Assembly: GCA_949361645.1 (NCBI GenBank) | Contig: OX442427.1 | Span: forward strand, 744,181 to 808,180 | Origin: Spongilla lacustris | Lineage: Eukaryota > Porifera > Demospongiae > Spongillida > Spongillidae | Length of the DNA: 64,000 nucleotides | Direction of reading: 5' to 3' | In this document: positions 23,058 to 33,505 of the stretch, one piece after another | Layout: each line of letters begins with the position of its first letter | How positions within the stretch are numbered: the stretch's first letter is position 1 | Program-made: the position numbers and the translations under genes | The notes under the pieces: model-generated | Databases searched by the model: none | What the model was told of the DNA's origin: nothing | Seen by the model: the letters and a program-made list of their open reading frames with translations, nothing else

Positions 23058-24314
23058 GAGATATTCTAATTAGTTTGTGCGCACCTTACAAAAAAACATG
23101 TCCAGAGGACTCACCGTGTATCGCCATCATGTCAGAAGCATCAAGCTCTCTTAGGTAACCATCCTGGTCACCCTGTAACAGAGGCAGCACACGACATCAA
23201 ACCACCTGTGAGATATTCTAATTAGTTTGTGCGCACCTTACAAATAAACATGTCCAGAGGACTCACCATGTATCGCCAAGATGGCAGAAGCATCAAGCTC
23301 TCTTAGGTAACCATCCTGGTCATCCTGTAACAGAGGCAGCACATGACCTCAAACCACCTGTGAGATATTCTAATTAGTTTGTGCGCACCACACAAATAAA
23401 CATGTCCAGAGGACTCACCGTGTATCGCCAAGATGTCAGAAGCATCAAGCTCTCTTAGGTAACCATCCTGGTCATCCTGTAACAGAGGCAGCACATGACC
23501 TCAAACCACCTGTGAGATATTCTAATTAGTTTGTGCGCACCACACAAATAAACATGTCCAGAGGACTCACCGTGTATCGCCAAGATGGCAGAAGCATCAA
23601 GCTCTCTTAGGTAACCATCCTGGTCATCTTGTAACAGAGGCAGCACATGACCTCAAACCACCTGTGAGATATTCTAATTAGTTTGTGCGCACCTTACAAA
23701 TAAACATGTCCAGAGGACTCACCGTGTATCGCCAAGATGGCAGAAGCATCAAGCTCTCTTAGGTAACCATCCTGGTCATCCTGTAACAGAGGCAGCACAT
23801 TACCTCTAACCACCTGTGAGATATTCTAATTAGTTTGTGCGCACCTTACAAATAAACATGTCCAGAGGACTCACCGTGTATAGCCAAGATGTCAGAAGCA
23901 TCAAGCTCTCTTAGGTAACCATCCTGGTCATCTTGTAACAGAGGCAGCACATGACCTCAAACCACCTGTGAGATATTCTAATTAGTTTGTGCGCACCTTA
24001 CAAATAAACATGTCCAGAGGACTCACCGTGTATCGCCAAGATGGCAGAAGCATCAAGCTCTCTTAGGTAACCATCCTGGTCATCCTGTAACAGAGGCAGC
24101 ACATTACCTCTAACCACCTGTGAGATATTCTAATTAGTTTGTGCGCACCTTACAAATAAACATGTCCAGAGGACTCACCGTGTATAGCCAAGATGTCAGA
24201 AGCATCAAGCTCTCTTAGGTAACCATCCTGGTCATCCTGTAACAGAGGCAGCACATGACCTCAAACCACCTGCGAGATATTCTAATTAGTTTGTGCGCAC
24301 CACACAAATAAACA
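23058..24314. repeat. 152-bp tandem repeat, each unit carrying an exon-like cassette (8.3 units)
   Basis: 'gatattctaattagtttg' recurs every 152 bases. On the minus strand each unit contains a possible 58-nt exon: acceptor CTGTTACAG, then DDQDGYLRELDASAILAIH, then donor CG|GTGAGT (first cassette 23115-23172). Units differ at a few positions inside the cassette (Ala/Asp before Ile, GGT/GAT at the first codon) and in some the acceptor reads TTACAAG. Units 5/7 and 6/8 share variants, suggesting a 304-bp higher-order step. Whether the cassettes are spliced is not shown by sequence alone. Confidence 0.8.
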
Positions 24315-24477
24315 TTCTGTTCAGGATGTGTGACACGAACTCTTCTCCTTATGTCTCCTTTTAGCACGTCTTGTGTAGGAGGTACCCAAGCAACTGTGAT
24401 GTCGTGAATGTATTTTCGTCTGCTTCCTCTTGAAGAAGTGACATTAGTGCCTGGGTTCTCCTGCTTCTTATTACCCA
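24315..24477 (-). other. Open frame upstream of the 152-bp array
   Basis: On the minus strand 'MGNKKQENPGTNVTSS' and 'YIHDITVAWVPPTQDV' are open and read toward the 152-bp cassettes. No known domain is recognised. It might be a 5' exon of the same hypothetical minus-strand gene. Confidence 0.25.
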
Positions 24478-24600
24478 TGTGGACAGGAGAAGCATAGTTC
24501 CCATGTGGACGATGAATTAGTTACAAGAATGCACCTGCACCTTGTAATACCATTAACAAGCGAAGCCCACATGCAACCGTACATACACGCTCGTAAACAT

Positions 24601-24602
<2 letters not shown>
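24478..24602. repeat. Third partial copy of the outer inverted-arm sequence
   Basis: Almost identical to 18478-18602 in the same direction ('gatgaattagttacaaga' to 'acacgctcgtaa'). Confidence 0.85.

Positions 24603-24652
<50 letters not shown>
24601..24652. repeat. CA microsatellite
   Basis: About 25 CA steps, replacing the tetranucleotide tract that follows the same sequence in the left arm. Confidence 0.95.
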
Positions 24653-24655
<3 letters not shown>

Positions 24656-24814
24656 TGCACCAAATGTGTGAACCCCTCCTTTTGGTGTGTGACATGGAAG
24701 TGGTGTGCATCACATGTGTGTGGGAGTTTTGTATCATCATGAATGCATGAAGTAGATTCTTGCTCATTTTTTTAGACAAAGACACAATACATTAGCATCA
24801 ATACAATGGCTACT

Positions 24815-25714
24815 TCACAGCTCAATATTGTTTATTTCATCGCCTGAAAGACGTGTGACTTCAGAAATAGTTTCAACAGGAATGTTTTGAAGTCTCATAC
24901 GTTTTGCACATTGAAGTCTTTCTTGAAGTACTCCATCTTCTCTGATTGTGATTAGGTCAGCTTCAAATCGCCTATCATTTTCAATCGCTGCATCATGTAT
25001 ACCAGAAGCAACAAGGTATGCATGTTTTACATTTCCATCAACTACTCCATCAATATCAACTGCCGCTCCATCATCTGTTGTCAGAAAAGCAAACCACTCC
25101 GAGCGCAAGCTATTGTCAAGAGATAATTGCCTTATTTTAGGAAGATATATATATGTATAATCTTGCAGAAAATGCAAATTTGACATGGGCTGGTTAGAAG
25201 GAACATGAAACATCTGAAATTTATGTACTCCACTGTCAGATTGGAATCCATTTTCAAATTCTGCGTTCGGGAAGTCAACAATGACTAGGCAATGCAAGGG
25301 TTGGATGTCAGAATAGCGTCTGTATGCGGATCTAATGGTCGGTAAGTTCTTCCACATCTCCACCAATATTTGTGCAGAGTACAGCTGGAAACGTTTGAAC
25401 AATGCATCTGTAGGCATTGCACAAAGCTGTACTTCAACAAAAACATGAGAACCATTTTGTGTTTTACAATGAATGTCTATCGTAGTAGACCTTACATTTA
25501 CACCAGGAGTAACTTCTGAACAATATTCTATGTCTGTAATATCATTGCTGTCAGGATAATAAATGCTGTTCAGAAATGACATTAGACAATCCTTCTCTTT
25601 GAACACTTTTCTAAACACGCTGTCATGTGTTGTCTTATGTAAGCGCAATGATGTTGCTGTTGGAGAACCTTGTGGTGATGATGCAGACATTCTGAAATGG
25701 AACATTGTGGTCAA
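24815..25714 (-). CDS. PD-(D/E)XK nuclease family protein, Rpn/YhgA-like (PDDEXK_2 type)
   Basis: An intact intronless ORF of 299 codons. The N-terminal part has 'HDSVFRKVFKEKDCLMSFLN', the usual opening of Rpn/PDDEXK_2 proteins (DxxFKxxF...LxxFLN). Catalytic-type residues are D80 in 'TTIDIHC' and E94-x-Q96 in 'FVEVQL', the ExQ variant typical of this family, followed by the helix 'ALFKRFQLYSAQIL'. The C-terminus 'VETISEVTRLSGDEINNIEL' resembles the common tail of the group. In bacteria these are transposase-like or recombination-promoting nucleases; partners and role here are unknown. Starts at M1, M4 or M9 are possible. No introns, an open frame amid decayed repeats and a position between inverted arms suggest a mobile or recently acquired gene. 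Confidence 0.75.
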   Translation of the reverse strand: MTTMFHFRMSASSPQGSPTATSLRLHKTTHDSVFRKVFKEKDCLMSFLNSIYYPDSNDITDIEYCSEVTPGVNVRSTTIDIHCKTQNGSHVFVEVQLCAMPTDALFKRFQLYSAQILVEMWKNLPTIRSAYRRYSDIQPLHCLVIVDFPNAEFENGFQSDSGVHKFQMFHVPSNQPMSNLHFLQDYTYIYLPKIRQLSLDNSLRSEWFAFLTTDDGAAVDIDGVVDGNVKHAYLVASGIHDAAIENDRRFEADLITIREDGVLQERLQCAKRMRLQNIPVETISEVTRLSGDEINNIEL

Positions 25715-25950
25715 CCGCCTGCCTCAAACTTTTATACATTCATAGATCAGACACTTAAAACACACCGCAGGGCTGGTCCAAATTCCAACGAGAGGCTACA
25801 CTGCATAAAGATGCTACTAGAGCCTACAATGCTGGTAAAAAAAAATTGATTCCTAATAAGGTTTGTGGGGTAAAAGTGATTCTAGTTACCTTAGAAACAC
25901 AAGCACATTACTGTCAGTTAGTACTAGTACAGGCTGAGAAAGCAATTTAT

Positions 25951-25951
<1 letters not shown>

Positions 25952-25993
<42 letters not shown>
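25952..25993. repeat. CA microsatellite
   Basis: About 20 CA steps upstream of the nuclease ORF. Confidence 0.95.
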
Positions 25994-25995
<2 letters not shown>

Positions 25996-26455
25996 ACCGT
26001 TATATATGGGATAGTTCACGTGAAAATGGCGCTTCGCGTTTATATATAAATATAAAAATAGTACAAAAACCCTTTTTCAACATTGAGTTCTAGGTTATTC
26101 TACGCTTAAAACAGAGGTACGACCAACACCTTTCAAAGACGTTACAGGCAACATGCGCAACAAACCTTTTAAGATTGAGTGATGACGTGTAATGATCACG
26201 CGGGGATTACCTAGGTAACGCAGCACTTATGCAGTTTCCCCATTTACAGTATCAGAAACAGTTCGGCCTTGCAAAGTCAAATAAGGAAACCTCTTTGGCG
26301 GTGAAGGGGCCCATATGACAGGTACGGACGGTGTATGTAGCTTCCCGTACGCTATAACTAACTCCACAATAATAAAGCCACTTGTTTAAACACGAGCAAA
26401 CACATATCTATCTCCCCTTACAAGTTTGTTCAAAATACGTCACGTGACCGTTGTC

Positions 26456-27002
26456 TAGTTGGGCGTGGCCCTCCCTTCGCGTATTGGCGGAAGGTCGGGT
26501 TGCAAGCCTATACCTGGATTTGTTCTGCTGCAACGGGGATTGCAGTCCAATCGGATTGCAGCGTTCAAGTGGGTTCCATTATCACCCAATTAGCGGCTGA
26601 TGTGAGGTAATGATAGGCAGCTGCTCCTTCCATTTAACTTACATGTATATGAATTTTCATGGAGCGGACAAACATTGCTTTTGTTTGCGAATGTTTTACA
26701 GAGGCAGCTAAAGAGTTGCGCTGCCCTGCTACTATGAAGCCTGAACAACAATGCGAAGGGCGGACCATGCCCAACTAATCGATACCGCACCCGAAGCAAT
26801 ACATGTACATATCTTGAACAGCTGCTCTGCAGACACACAAACCGCATATCACACGTAATCTAACGCTCAATAATCACTACCCGAATGTGCAATAACAGAA
26901 CGATATTCACAACGATATTACATAACACTCCAGAACAAATCTTGCTATAGGCTTGCAACCCGACCTTCCGCCAATACGCGAAGGGAGGGCCACGCCCAAC
27001 TA
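26456..27002. mobile_element. MULE-like non-autonomous element, 547 bp
   Basis: Ends TAGTTGGGCGTGGCCCTC and its complement GAGGGCCACGCCCAACTA form terminal inverted repeats of about 57 bp. The element is flanked by ACCGTTGTC on both sides (26447-26455 and 27003-27011), and the left arm at 19000-19020 shows the uninterrupted site with one ACCGTTGTC, on the opposite strand. The 9-bp duplication and long inverted ends fit Mutator-like elements. No ORF resembles a transposase. Confidence 0.85.
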
Positions 27003-27318
27003 ACCGTTGTCGTAACGTCTACATCACAGTAACGTGTTTCTAGAATAAATGCTCATTGGCGGCGAAGGGGCCCATATGACAGGTACGGACGGCCGATGTA
27101 GCTTCCCGTACGCTAGGCTAGGCATAACTAACTCCACAATAATAAAGCCACTTGTTTAAACACCACTTACACAAGCAAACACAACCGCAATTCGTATCTA
27201 GCTCACCTTACAAGTTCAAAATATCACGTCACGTGCGGGAGATCAAATTTCCGGCCGTTGTCGTAACGTGTAACGTGTTTTTAGATATATGTTGGAAGAT
27301 TGGTCAGGATGGAGGTCA

Positions 27319-27527
27319 GGATGGATGGATGGATGGATGGATGGATGGATGGATGGGTGGGTGGGTGGGTGGGTGGGTGGGTGGGTGGGTGGGTGGGTGG
27401 GTGGGTGGGTGGGTGGGTGGGTGGGTGGGTGGGTGGGTGGGTGGGTGGGTGGGTGGGTGGGTGGGTGGGTGGGTGGGTGGGTGGGTGGGTGGGTGGGTGG
27501 GTGCGTGCGTGCGTGCGTGCGTGCATG
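27319..27527. repeat. Tetranucleotide tract (GGAT)n(GGGT)n(GCGT)n, right arm
   Basis: Expanded counterpart of 18600-18695; it generates long spurious Gly-Trp-Val and Pro-Thr-His ORFs. Confidence 0.95.
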
Positions 27528-27594
27528 CTTACGAGCGTGTATGTACGGTTGCACGTGGGCTTCGCTTGTTAATGGTATTACAAGGTGCAGGTGC

Positions 27595-27783
27595 ATAAAC
27601 ATAACCAGAAGAGCCCTCCAAATAAACATAACCAGAAGAGCCCTCCAAATAAAAATAACCAGAAGAGCCCTCCAAATAAACATAACCAGAAGAGCCCTCC
27701 AAATAAAAATAACCAGAAGAGCCCTCCAAATAAACATAACCAGAAGAGCCCTCCAAATAAACATAGCCAGAAGAGCCCTCCAA
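27595..27783. repeat. Second 27-bp minisatellite (7 units)
   Basis: Seven units of 'ataaacataaccag' + 'aagagccctccaa', an expansion of the first 27 bases of the intron 3 block present once in other copies. It begins exactly where the 13-kb interruption ends. Confidence 0.95.
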
Positions 27784-28249
27784 AAGACCTTAAAATGCAG
27801 GAAATGTGTTGGAGGGTGGGGCAGAGCCCAGGACCCTATACTCAGGGACTTACTTCAAATAGACCTCCTAGCTGGCCGGACTAATGTTAATAGCTTCTGC
27901 CACCCCTGAGGTTGAAAGATGTCATATTTGGACAGTCTACATTCATGCACACACATAGTTGGTATTGTTCTCTACAAAATGATTCTTGGCCCACATTGAA
28001 AATCTGACTGCTCATCATGTAGCTATGAATAGCTTATCCCAGAAAATTATATTGCATCCACTGTAGGACATTAATTAAGTGCTCCTTGTGATGAACATAA
28101 TCATTTCTTTGAATACTGTCCACAAAATTAACATATTTGTCCTTTTTTTTCTAGAAACTGTTCCTATAATTTTAAGACAGTTAAACTAATTAAAATGATG
28201 TAAGATTTGGAGGTAAACTACAGACCTACATATAGCATGTTCAAGAAAT

Positions 28250-28363
28250 TAGTCTTGTACCCAGACCCACACTTGCAGCTGCGGATGGATTACATCACCA
28301 CTACACCCTCAGTGGCGATGTAATCCATCCGCAGCTGTAAGTGTGGGTCTGGGTACAAGACTA
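28250..28363. mobile_element. MITE-like inverted-repeat element, intron 3 of split copy
   Basis: Same family and site as 3208-3311, here an almost perfect palindrome around 'ctacaccctcagtgg', with TCAAGAA(AT) flanks. Confidence 0.75.
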
Positions 28364-28436
28364 TCAAGAAATATGCATGTTTGTTAAATGTAGCTCTGTA
28401 TTATTTATAATTGCTGTAATCCCTTTGCATGTACAT

Positions 28437-28492
28437 GTGTGTGTGTGTGTGTGTGTGTGCATGTGTGTGTATGTGTGCGTGTGTGTGTATAT
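28437..28492. repeat. TG microsatellite before exon 4, split copy
   Basis: TG/GTGTAT mixture; F has a pure 60-bp TG run at 44645-44706, while A, B, E and G have short forms. Confidence 0.9.
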
Positions 28493-29064
28493 GTTTACAT
28501 TGCATGTTGTTTTTCAAGTGTCATACTTTCCTTTCAGGGTGTCATGCTTGTGTATGACATCACCAGACAGAGGACTTTTGACCAAATACCTTACTGGATG
28601 GAGTTTATTAAGAAGGTGAGGTCAAGCCTGGGGACCAGTTTGTGTTAGGACCAACTGAGATGTTATGTAGTGATAGAGAAGAGGGGAGGAGATGGAAGGG
28701 CCAGGGTATTGCGTACGTTATTATGAGAATGGATGACTTTCACAGGATCCTTGAGAATTCAGAGGCTATCATGCTTTCAATAACAAGGGGCCACCAAAAC
28801 TGCAATACCAGAGGGGAAGAGGGGGGGGAGGGAGGAGGAAGATTTGATATTGTAGCTGCATGATCTAAGTATATTAATATCTCTGCACAAAAGATAATGT
28901 CCAATTAACCACCTCTGTCAGAGCTTCAGTATTTCACCACCTTATGAGTCAGTGTGTTTCATTTAATATTCGATTCATTGCCCAACCCACTTAAGACCGG
29001 CTGACTCAATTCAAAACTTCGATTCATCTGACATCAGTAGGTTCAAACGTGCATACAAAAAAGA

Positions 29065-29070
<6 letters not shown>

Positions 29071-29117
<47 letters not shown>
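29071..29117. repeat. CA microsatellite, intron 4 of split copy
   Basis: CG/CA then pure CA run. The unit sequence that normally follows (cf. 4025-4630 in A) is deleted and the text resumes at 'ccacttgttcctatgtg'. Confidence 0.9.
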
Positions 29118-29120
<3 letters not shown>

Positions 29121-29650
29121 CACTTGTTCCTATGTGAACATCCTTTGGCTTTGACCTCTATTTCACTTGTACAACAAGTGGCAAGAAGAGAAGTATTCGT
29201 CCCATAGGGCACCCAACAAGGCGTCTATTCAAAACACTTCATAGTTATCTCTGAAGATATAAGAAAACTTAATTAGTTAATTTAAAGTGGGTCAAAGGTT
29301 GTAAATTGTGCTGTAACATATCCTTCAGCATGGTCCTGATCCTGAAGTACTGCTGGTAGGGAACAAGTGTGATCTTGACTCTAGGAGGGTTATAAGCACA
29401 GAGAGAGGGCAGCAGATGGCATCGAGTCTAGGAATTTCCTTCAGAGAAATCAGTCCTAAGAGTGGCATCACAAGTGTTGATGAGGTATGTGTATGTGTAT
29501 GTGTACATGTATGTGTACATGTATGTGTATGTGTATGTGTATGTGTATGTGTACGTGTATGTGTATGTGTACGTGTGGTCTTGCCCATAAACTACGCATC
29601 CCTTTATTTTTCAGGCATTTGATACTCTACTCAGATGTGTTTTAGCAAAG

Positions 29651-32600
29651 GTAAGGGTCCTGATGTAAGGTCTATAGGTAGGGGTCCTGATGTAAGGTCT
29701 ATAGGTAAGGGTCCTGATGTAAGGTCTATAGGTAAGGGTCCTGATGTAAGGTCTATAGGTAAGGGTCCTGATGTAAGGTCTATAGGTAAGGGTCCTGATG
29801 TAAGGTCTATAGGTAAGGGTCCTGATGTAAGGTCTATAGGTAAGGGTTTTGATGTAAGGTCTATAGGTAAGGGTTCTGATGTAAAGTCTATAGGTAAGGG
29901 TCCTGATGTAAGGTCTATAGGTAAGGGTCCCGATGTAAGGTCTATAGGTAAGGGTCCTGATGTAAGGTCTATAGGTAAGGGTCCTGATGTAAGGTCTATA
30001 GGTAGGGGTCCTGATGTAAGGTCTATAGGTAAGGGTCCTGATGTAAGGTCTATAGGTAAGGGTCCTGATGTAAGGTCTATAGATAAGGGTCCTGATGTAA
30101 GGTCTATAGGTAAGGGTCCTGATGTAAGGTCTATAGGTAAGGGTCCTGATGTAAGGTCTATAGGTAAGGGTCCTGATGTAAGGTCTATAGGTAAGGGTCC
30201 CGATGTAAGGTCTATAGGTAAGGGTCCCGATGTAAGGTCTATAGGTAAGGGTCCTGATGTAAGGTCTATAGGTAAGGGTCCTGATGTAAGGTCTATAGGT
30301 AAGGGTCCTGATGTAAGGTCTATAGGTAAGGGTTCTGATGTAAGGTCTATAGGTAAGGGTCCTGATGTAAGGTCTATAGGTAAGGGTTCTGATGTAAGGT
30401 CTATAGGTAAGGGTCCTGATGTAAGGTCTATAGGTAAGGGTCCTGATGTAAGGTCTATAGGTAAGGGTCCTGATGTAAGGTCTATAGGTAAGGGTCCTGA
30501 TGTAAGGTCTATAGGTAAGGGTCCTGATGTAGGGTCTATAGGTAAGGGTCCTGATGTAAGGTCTATAGGTAAGGGTCCTGATGTAAGGTCTATAGGTAAG
30601 GGTTCTGATGTAAGGTCTATAGGTAAGGGTTCTGATGTAAGGTCTATAGGTAAGGGTCCTGATGTAAGGTCTATAGGTAAGGGTCCTGATGTAAGGTCTA
30701 TAGGTAAGGGTCCTGATGTAAGGTCTATAGGTAAGGGTCCTGATGTAAGGTCTTTAGGTGAGGGTCCTGATGTAAGGTCTATAGGTAAGGGTCCTGATGT
30801 AGGGTCTATAGGTAAGGGTCCTGATGTAAGGTCTATAGGTAAGGGTCCTGATGTAAGGTCTATAGGTAAGGGTCCTGATGTAAGGTCTTTAGGTAAGGGT
30901 CCTGATGTAAGGTCTATAGGTAAGGGTCCTGATGTAGGGTCTATAGGTAAGGGTCCTGATGTAAGGTCTATAGGTAAGGGTTCTGATGTAAGGTCTATAG
31001 GTAAGGGTTCTGATGTAAGGTCTATAGGTAAGGGTCCTGATGTAAGGTCTATAGGTAAGGGTTCTGATGTAAGGTCTATAGGTAAGGGTCCTGATGTAAG
31101 GTCTATAGGTAAGGGTTCTGATGTAAGGTCTATAGGTAAGGGTCCTGATGTAAGGTCTATAGGTAAGGGTCCTGATGTAAGGTCTATAGGTAAGGGTCCT
31201 GATGTAAGGTCTATAGGTAAGGGTTCTGATGTAAGGTCTATAGGTAAGGGTCCTGATGTAGGGTCTATAGGTAAGGGTCCTGATGTAAGGTCTATAGGTA
31301 AGGGTCCTGATGTAAGGTCTATAGGTAAGGGTTCTGATGTAAGGTCTATAGGTAAGGGTCCTGATGTAAGGTCTATAGGTAAGGGTTCTGATGTAAGGTC
31401 TATAGGTAAGGGTTTTGATGTAAGGTCTATAGGTAAGGGTTCTGATGTAAAGTCTATAGGTAAGGGTCCTGATGTAAGGTCTATAGGTAAGGGTCCCGAT
31501 GTAAGGTCTATAGGTAAGGGTCCTGATGTAAGGTCTATAGGTAAGGGTCCTGATGTAAGGTCTATAGGTAGGGGTCCTGATGTAAGGTCTATAGGTAAGG
31601 GTCCTGATGTAAGGTCTATAGGTAAGGGTCCTGATGTAAGGTCTATAGATAAGGGTCCTGATGTAAGGTCTATAGGTAAGGGTCCTGATGTAAGGTCTAT
31701 AGGTAAGGGTCCTGATGTAAGGTCTATAGGTAAGGGTCCTGATGTAAGGTCTATAGGTAAGGGTCCCGATGTAAGGTCTATAGGTAAGGGTCCCGATGTA
31801 AGGTCTATAGGTAAGGGTCCTGATGTAAGGTCTATAGGTAAGGGTCCTGATGTAAGGTCTATAGGTAAGGGTCCTGATGTAAGGTCTATAGGTAAGGGTT
31901 CTGATGTAAGGTCTATAGGTAAGGGTCCTGATGTAAGGTCTATAGGTAAGGGTTCTGATGTAAGGTCTATAGGTAAGGGTCCTGATGTAAGGTCTATAGG
32001 TAAGGGTCCTGATGTAAGGTCTATAGGTAAGGGTCCTGATGTAAGGTCTATAGGTAAGGGTCCTGATGTAAGGTCTATAGGTAAGGGTCCTGATGTAGGG
32101 TCTATAGGTAAGGGTCCTGATGTAAGGTCTATAGGTAAGGGTCCTGATGTAAGGTCTATAGGTAAGGGTTCTGATGTAAGGTCTATAGGTAAGGGTTCTG
32201 ATGTAAGGTCTATAGGTAAGGGTCCTGATGTAAGGTCTATAGGTAAGGGTCCTGATGTAAGGTCTATAGGTAAGGGTCCTGATGTAAGGTCTATAGGTAA
32301 GGGTCCTGATGTAAGGTCTTTAGGTGAGGGTCCTGATGTAAGGTCTATAGGTAAGGGTCCTGATGTAGGGTCTATAGGTAAGGGTCCTGATGTAAGGTCT
32401 ATAGGTAAGGGTCCTGATGTAAGGTCTATAGGTAAGGGTCCTGATGTAAGGTCTTTAGGTAAGGGTCCTGATGTAAGGTCTATAGGTAAGGGTCCTGATG
32501 TAGGGTCTATAGGTAAGGGTCCTGATGTAAGGTCTATAGGTAAGGGTTCTGATGTAAGGTCTATAGGTAAGGGTTCTGATGTAAGGTCTATAGGTAAGGG

Positions 32601-33302
32601 TCCTGATGTAAGGTCTATAGGTAAGGGTTCTGATGTAAGGTCTATAGGTAAGGGTCCTGATGTAAGGTCTATAGGTAAGGGTTCTGATGTAAGGTCTATA
32701 GGTAAGGGTCCTGATGTAAGGTCTATAGGTAAGGGTCCTGATGTAAGGTCTATAGGTAAGGGTCCTGATGTAAGGTCTATAGGTAAGGGTCCTGATGTAA
32801 GGTCTATAGGTAAGGGTCCTGATGTAGGGTCTATAGGTAAGGGTCCTGATGTAAGGTCTATAGGTAAGGGTCCTGATGTAAGGTCTATAGGTAAGGGTTC
32901 TGATGTATAAGGTCTATAGGTAAGGGTTCTGATGTAAGGTCTATAGGTAAGGGTCCTGATGTAAGGTCTATAGGTAAGGGTTCTGATGTAAGGTCTATAG
33001 GTAAGGGTCCTGATGTAAGGTCTGCAGGTAAGGGTCCTGATGTAAGGTCTATAGGTAAGGGTCCTGATGTAAGGTCTATAGGTAAGGGTCCTGATGTAAG
33101 GTCTATAGGTAAGGGTCCTGATATAAGGTCTATAGGTAAGGGTCCTGATGTAAGGTCTGCAGGTAAGGGTCCTGATGTAAGGTCTATAGGTAAGGGTCCT
33201 GATGTAAGGTCTATAGGTAAGGGTCCCGATGTAAGGTCTATAGGTAAGGGTCCTGATGTAAAGTCTATAGGTAAGGGTCCTGATGTAAGGTCTGCAGGTA
33301 AG
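29651..33302. repeat. Giant 27-bp splice-donor minisatellite, intron 6 of split copy (about 135 units)
   Basis: Begins at the exon 6 donor and runs 3.65 kb. Variant units (GGTTTT, GGTTCT, AGATAAGG, TTTAGGTGAGG, GTAGGG) recur at a constant 1566-bp offset: 29844/31410, 30081/31647, 30751/32317. So a block of 58 units was tandemly duplicated as one piece. One 29-bp unit (near 32905) marks the end of the second block. Long ORFs on both strands come only from the period being a multiple of 3. Confidence 0.97.
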
Positions 33303-33505
33303 GTAGGAGTGGGTACTTTTAAAAGGGGAATTCATGCAATTATGAAATTCAAGGCCTGTATATAATGATTTTCATTTATTTGCTTCCAAAAACAAAGAGA
33401 ATAGAAGCGGAACAAAAGAAACTAGAAGAGGAACAACCGAAAATAGAAGAGGAACAAAACAAAGTGAAGGCAGTTGAAAGAAGTGATAGATGCAGTACCA
33501 TGTGA

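Larger units (their letters stand above)
26166..27594. repeat. Right arm of the large inverted repeat
   Basis: Reverse complement of 18529-19292, starting at 'aagattgagtgatgacg' and ending at 'aaggtgcaggtgca'. It is 1.43 kb rather than 0.76 kb because of the 547-bp MITE plus its 9-bp duplication (26456-27011) and about 110 bp more tetranucleotide repeat. Confidence 0.85.
28538..33505 (+). pseudogene. Rab8/10-like GTPase, 3' half (exons 4-7) of the split copy
   Basis: Exons 28538-28615 ([16 protein letters not shown]...), 29329-29484 (NKCD; 'REISPKSG'), 29615-29650 ('[12 protein letters not shown]') and 33398-33505 (tail with three EEEQ/AEQ-type heptads ending CSTM). All are open and in phase. 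Exons 1-3 are missing immediately upstream; the nearest candidate is 13800-14571 on the far side of the interruption, whose exon 3 lacks a donor. Intron 4 is shortened by about 0.6 kb next to the CA tract at 29071-29117. Intron 6 is 3.7 kb because of the giant 27-bp array. A 5'-alternative promoter could still make a truncated product. Confidence 0.75.

Noticed and set aside
27281..27909. Gly-Trp-Val / Pro-Thr-His proteins of up to 206 codons over the tetranucleotide tract
   Set aside because: Read-through of GGGT/GGAT repeats in the inverted arm; the shorter tract in the other arm gives a different product.
28439..28495. Telomere-like or Z-DNA regulatory tract
   Set aside because: TG/GTGTAT microsatellites do not match the TTAGGG class and sit at fixed intron positions; no evidence of a telomeric or promoter role.
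29631..33335. Giant ORFs of about 1,100-1,230 codons on both strands (GKGPDVRSI and LPIDLTSGP periodic proteins)
   Set aside because: They are the 27-bp intronic array read in frames that happen to lack stops. The exon frame meets TAA and TAG in every unit, and the same effect appears in every other copy's array.
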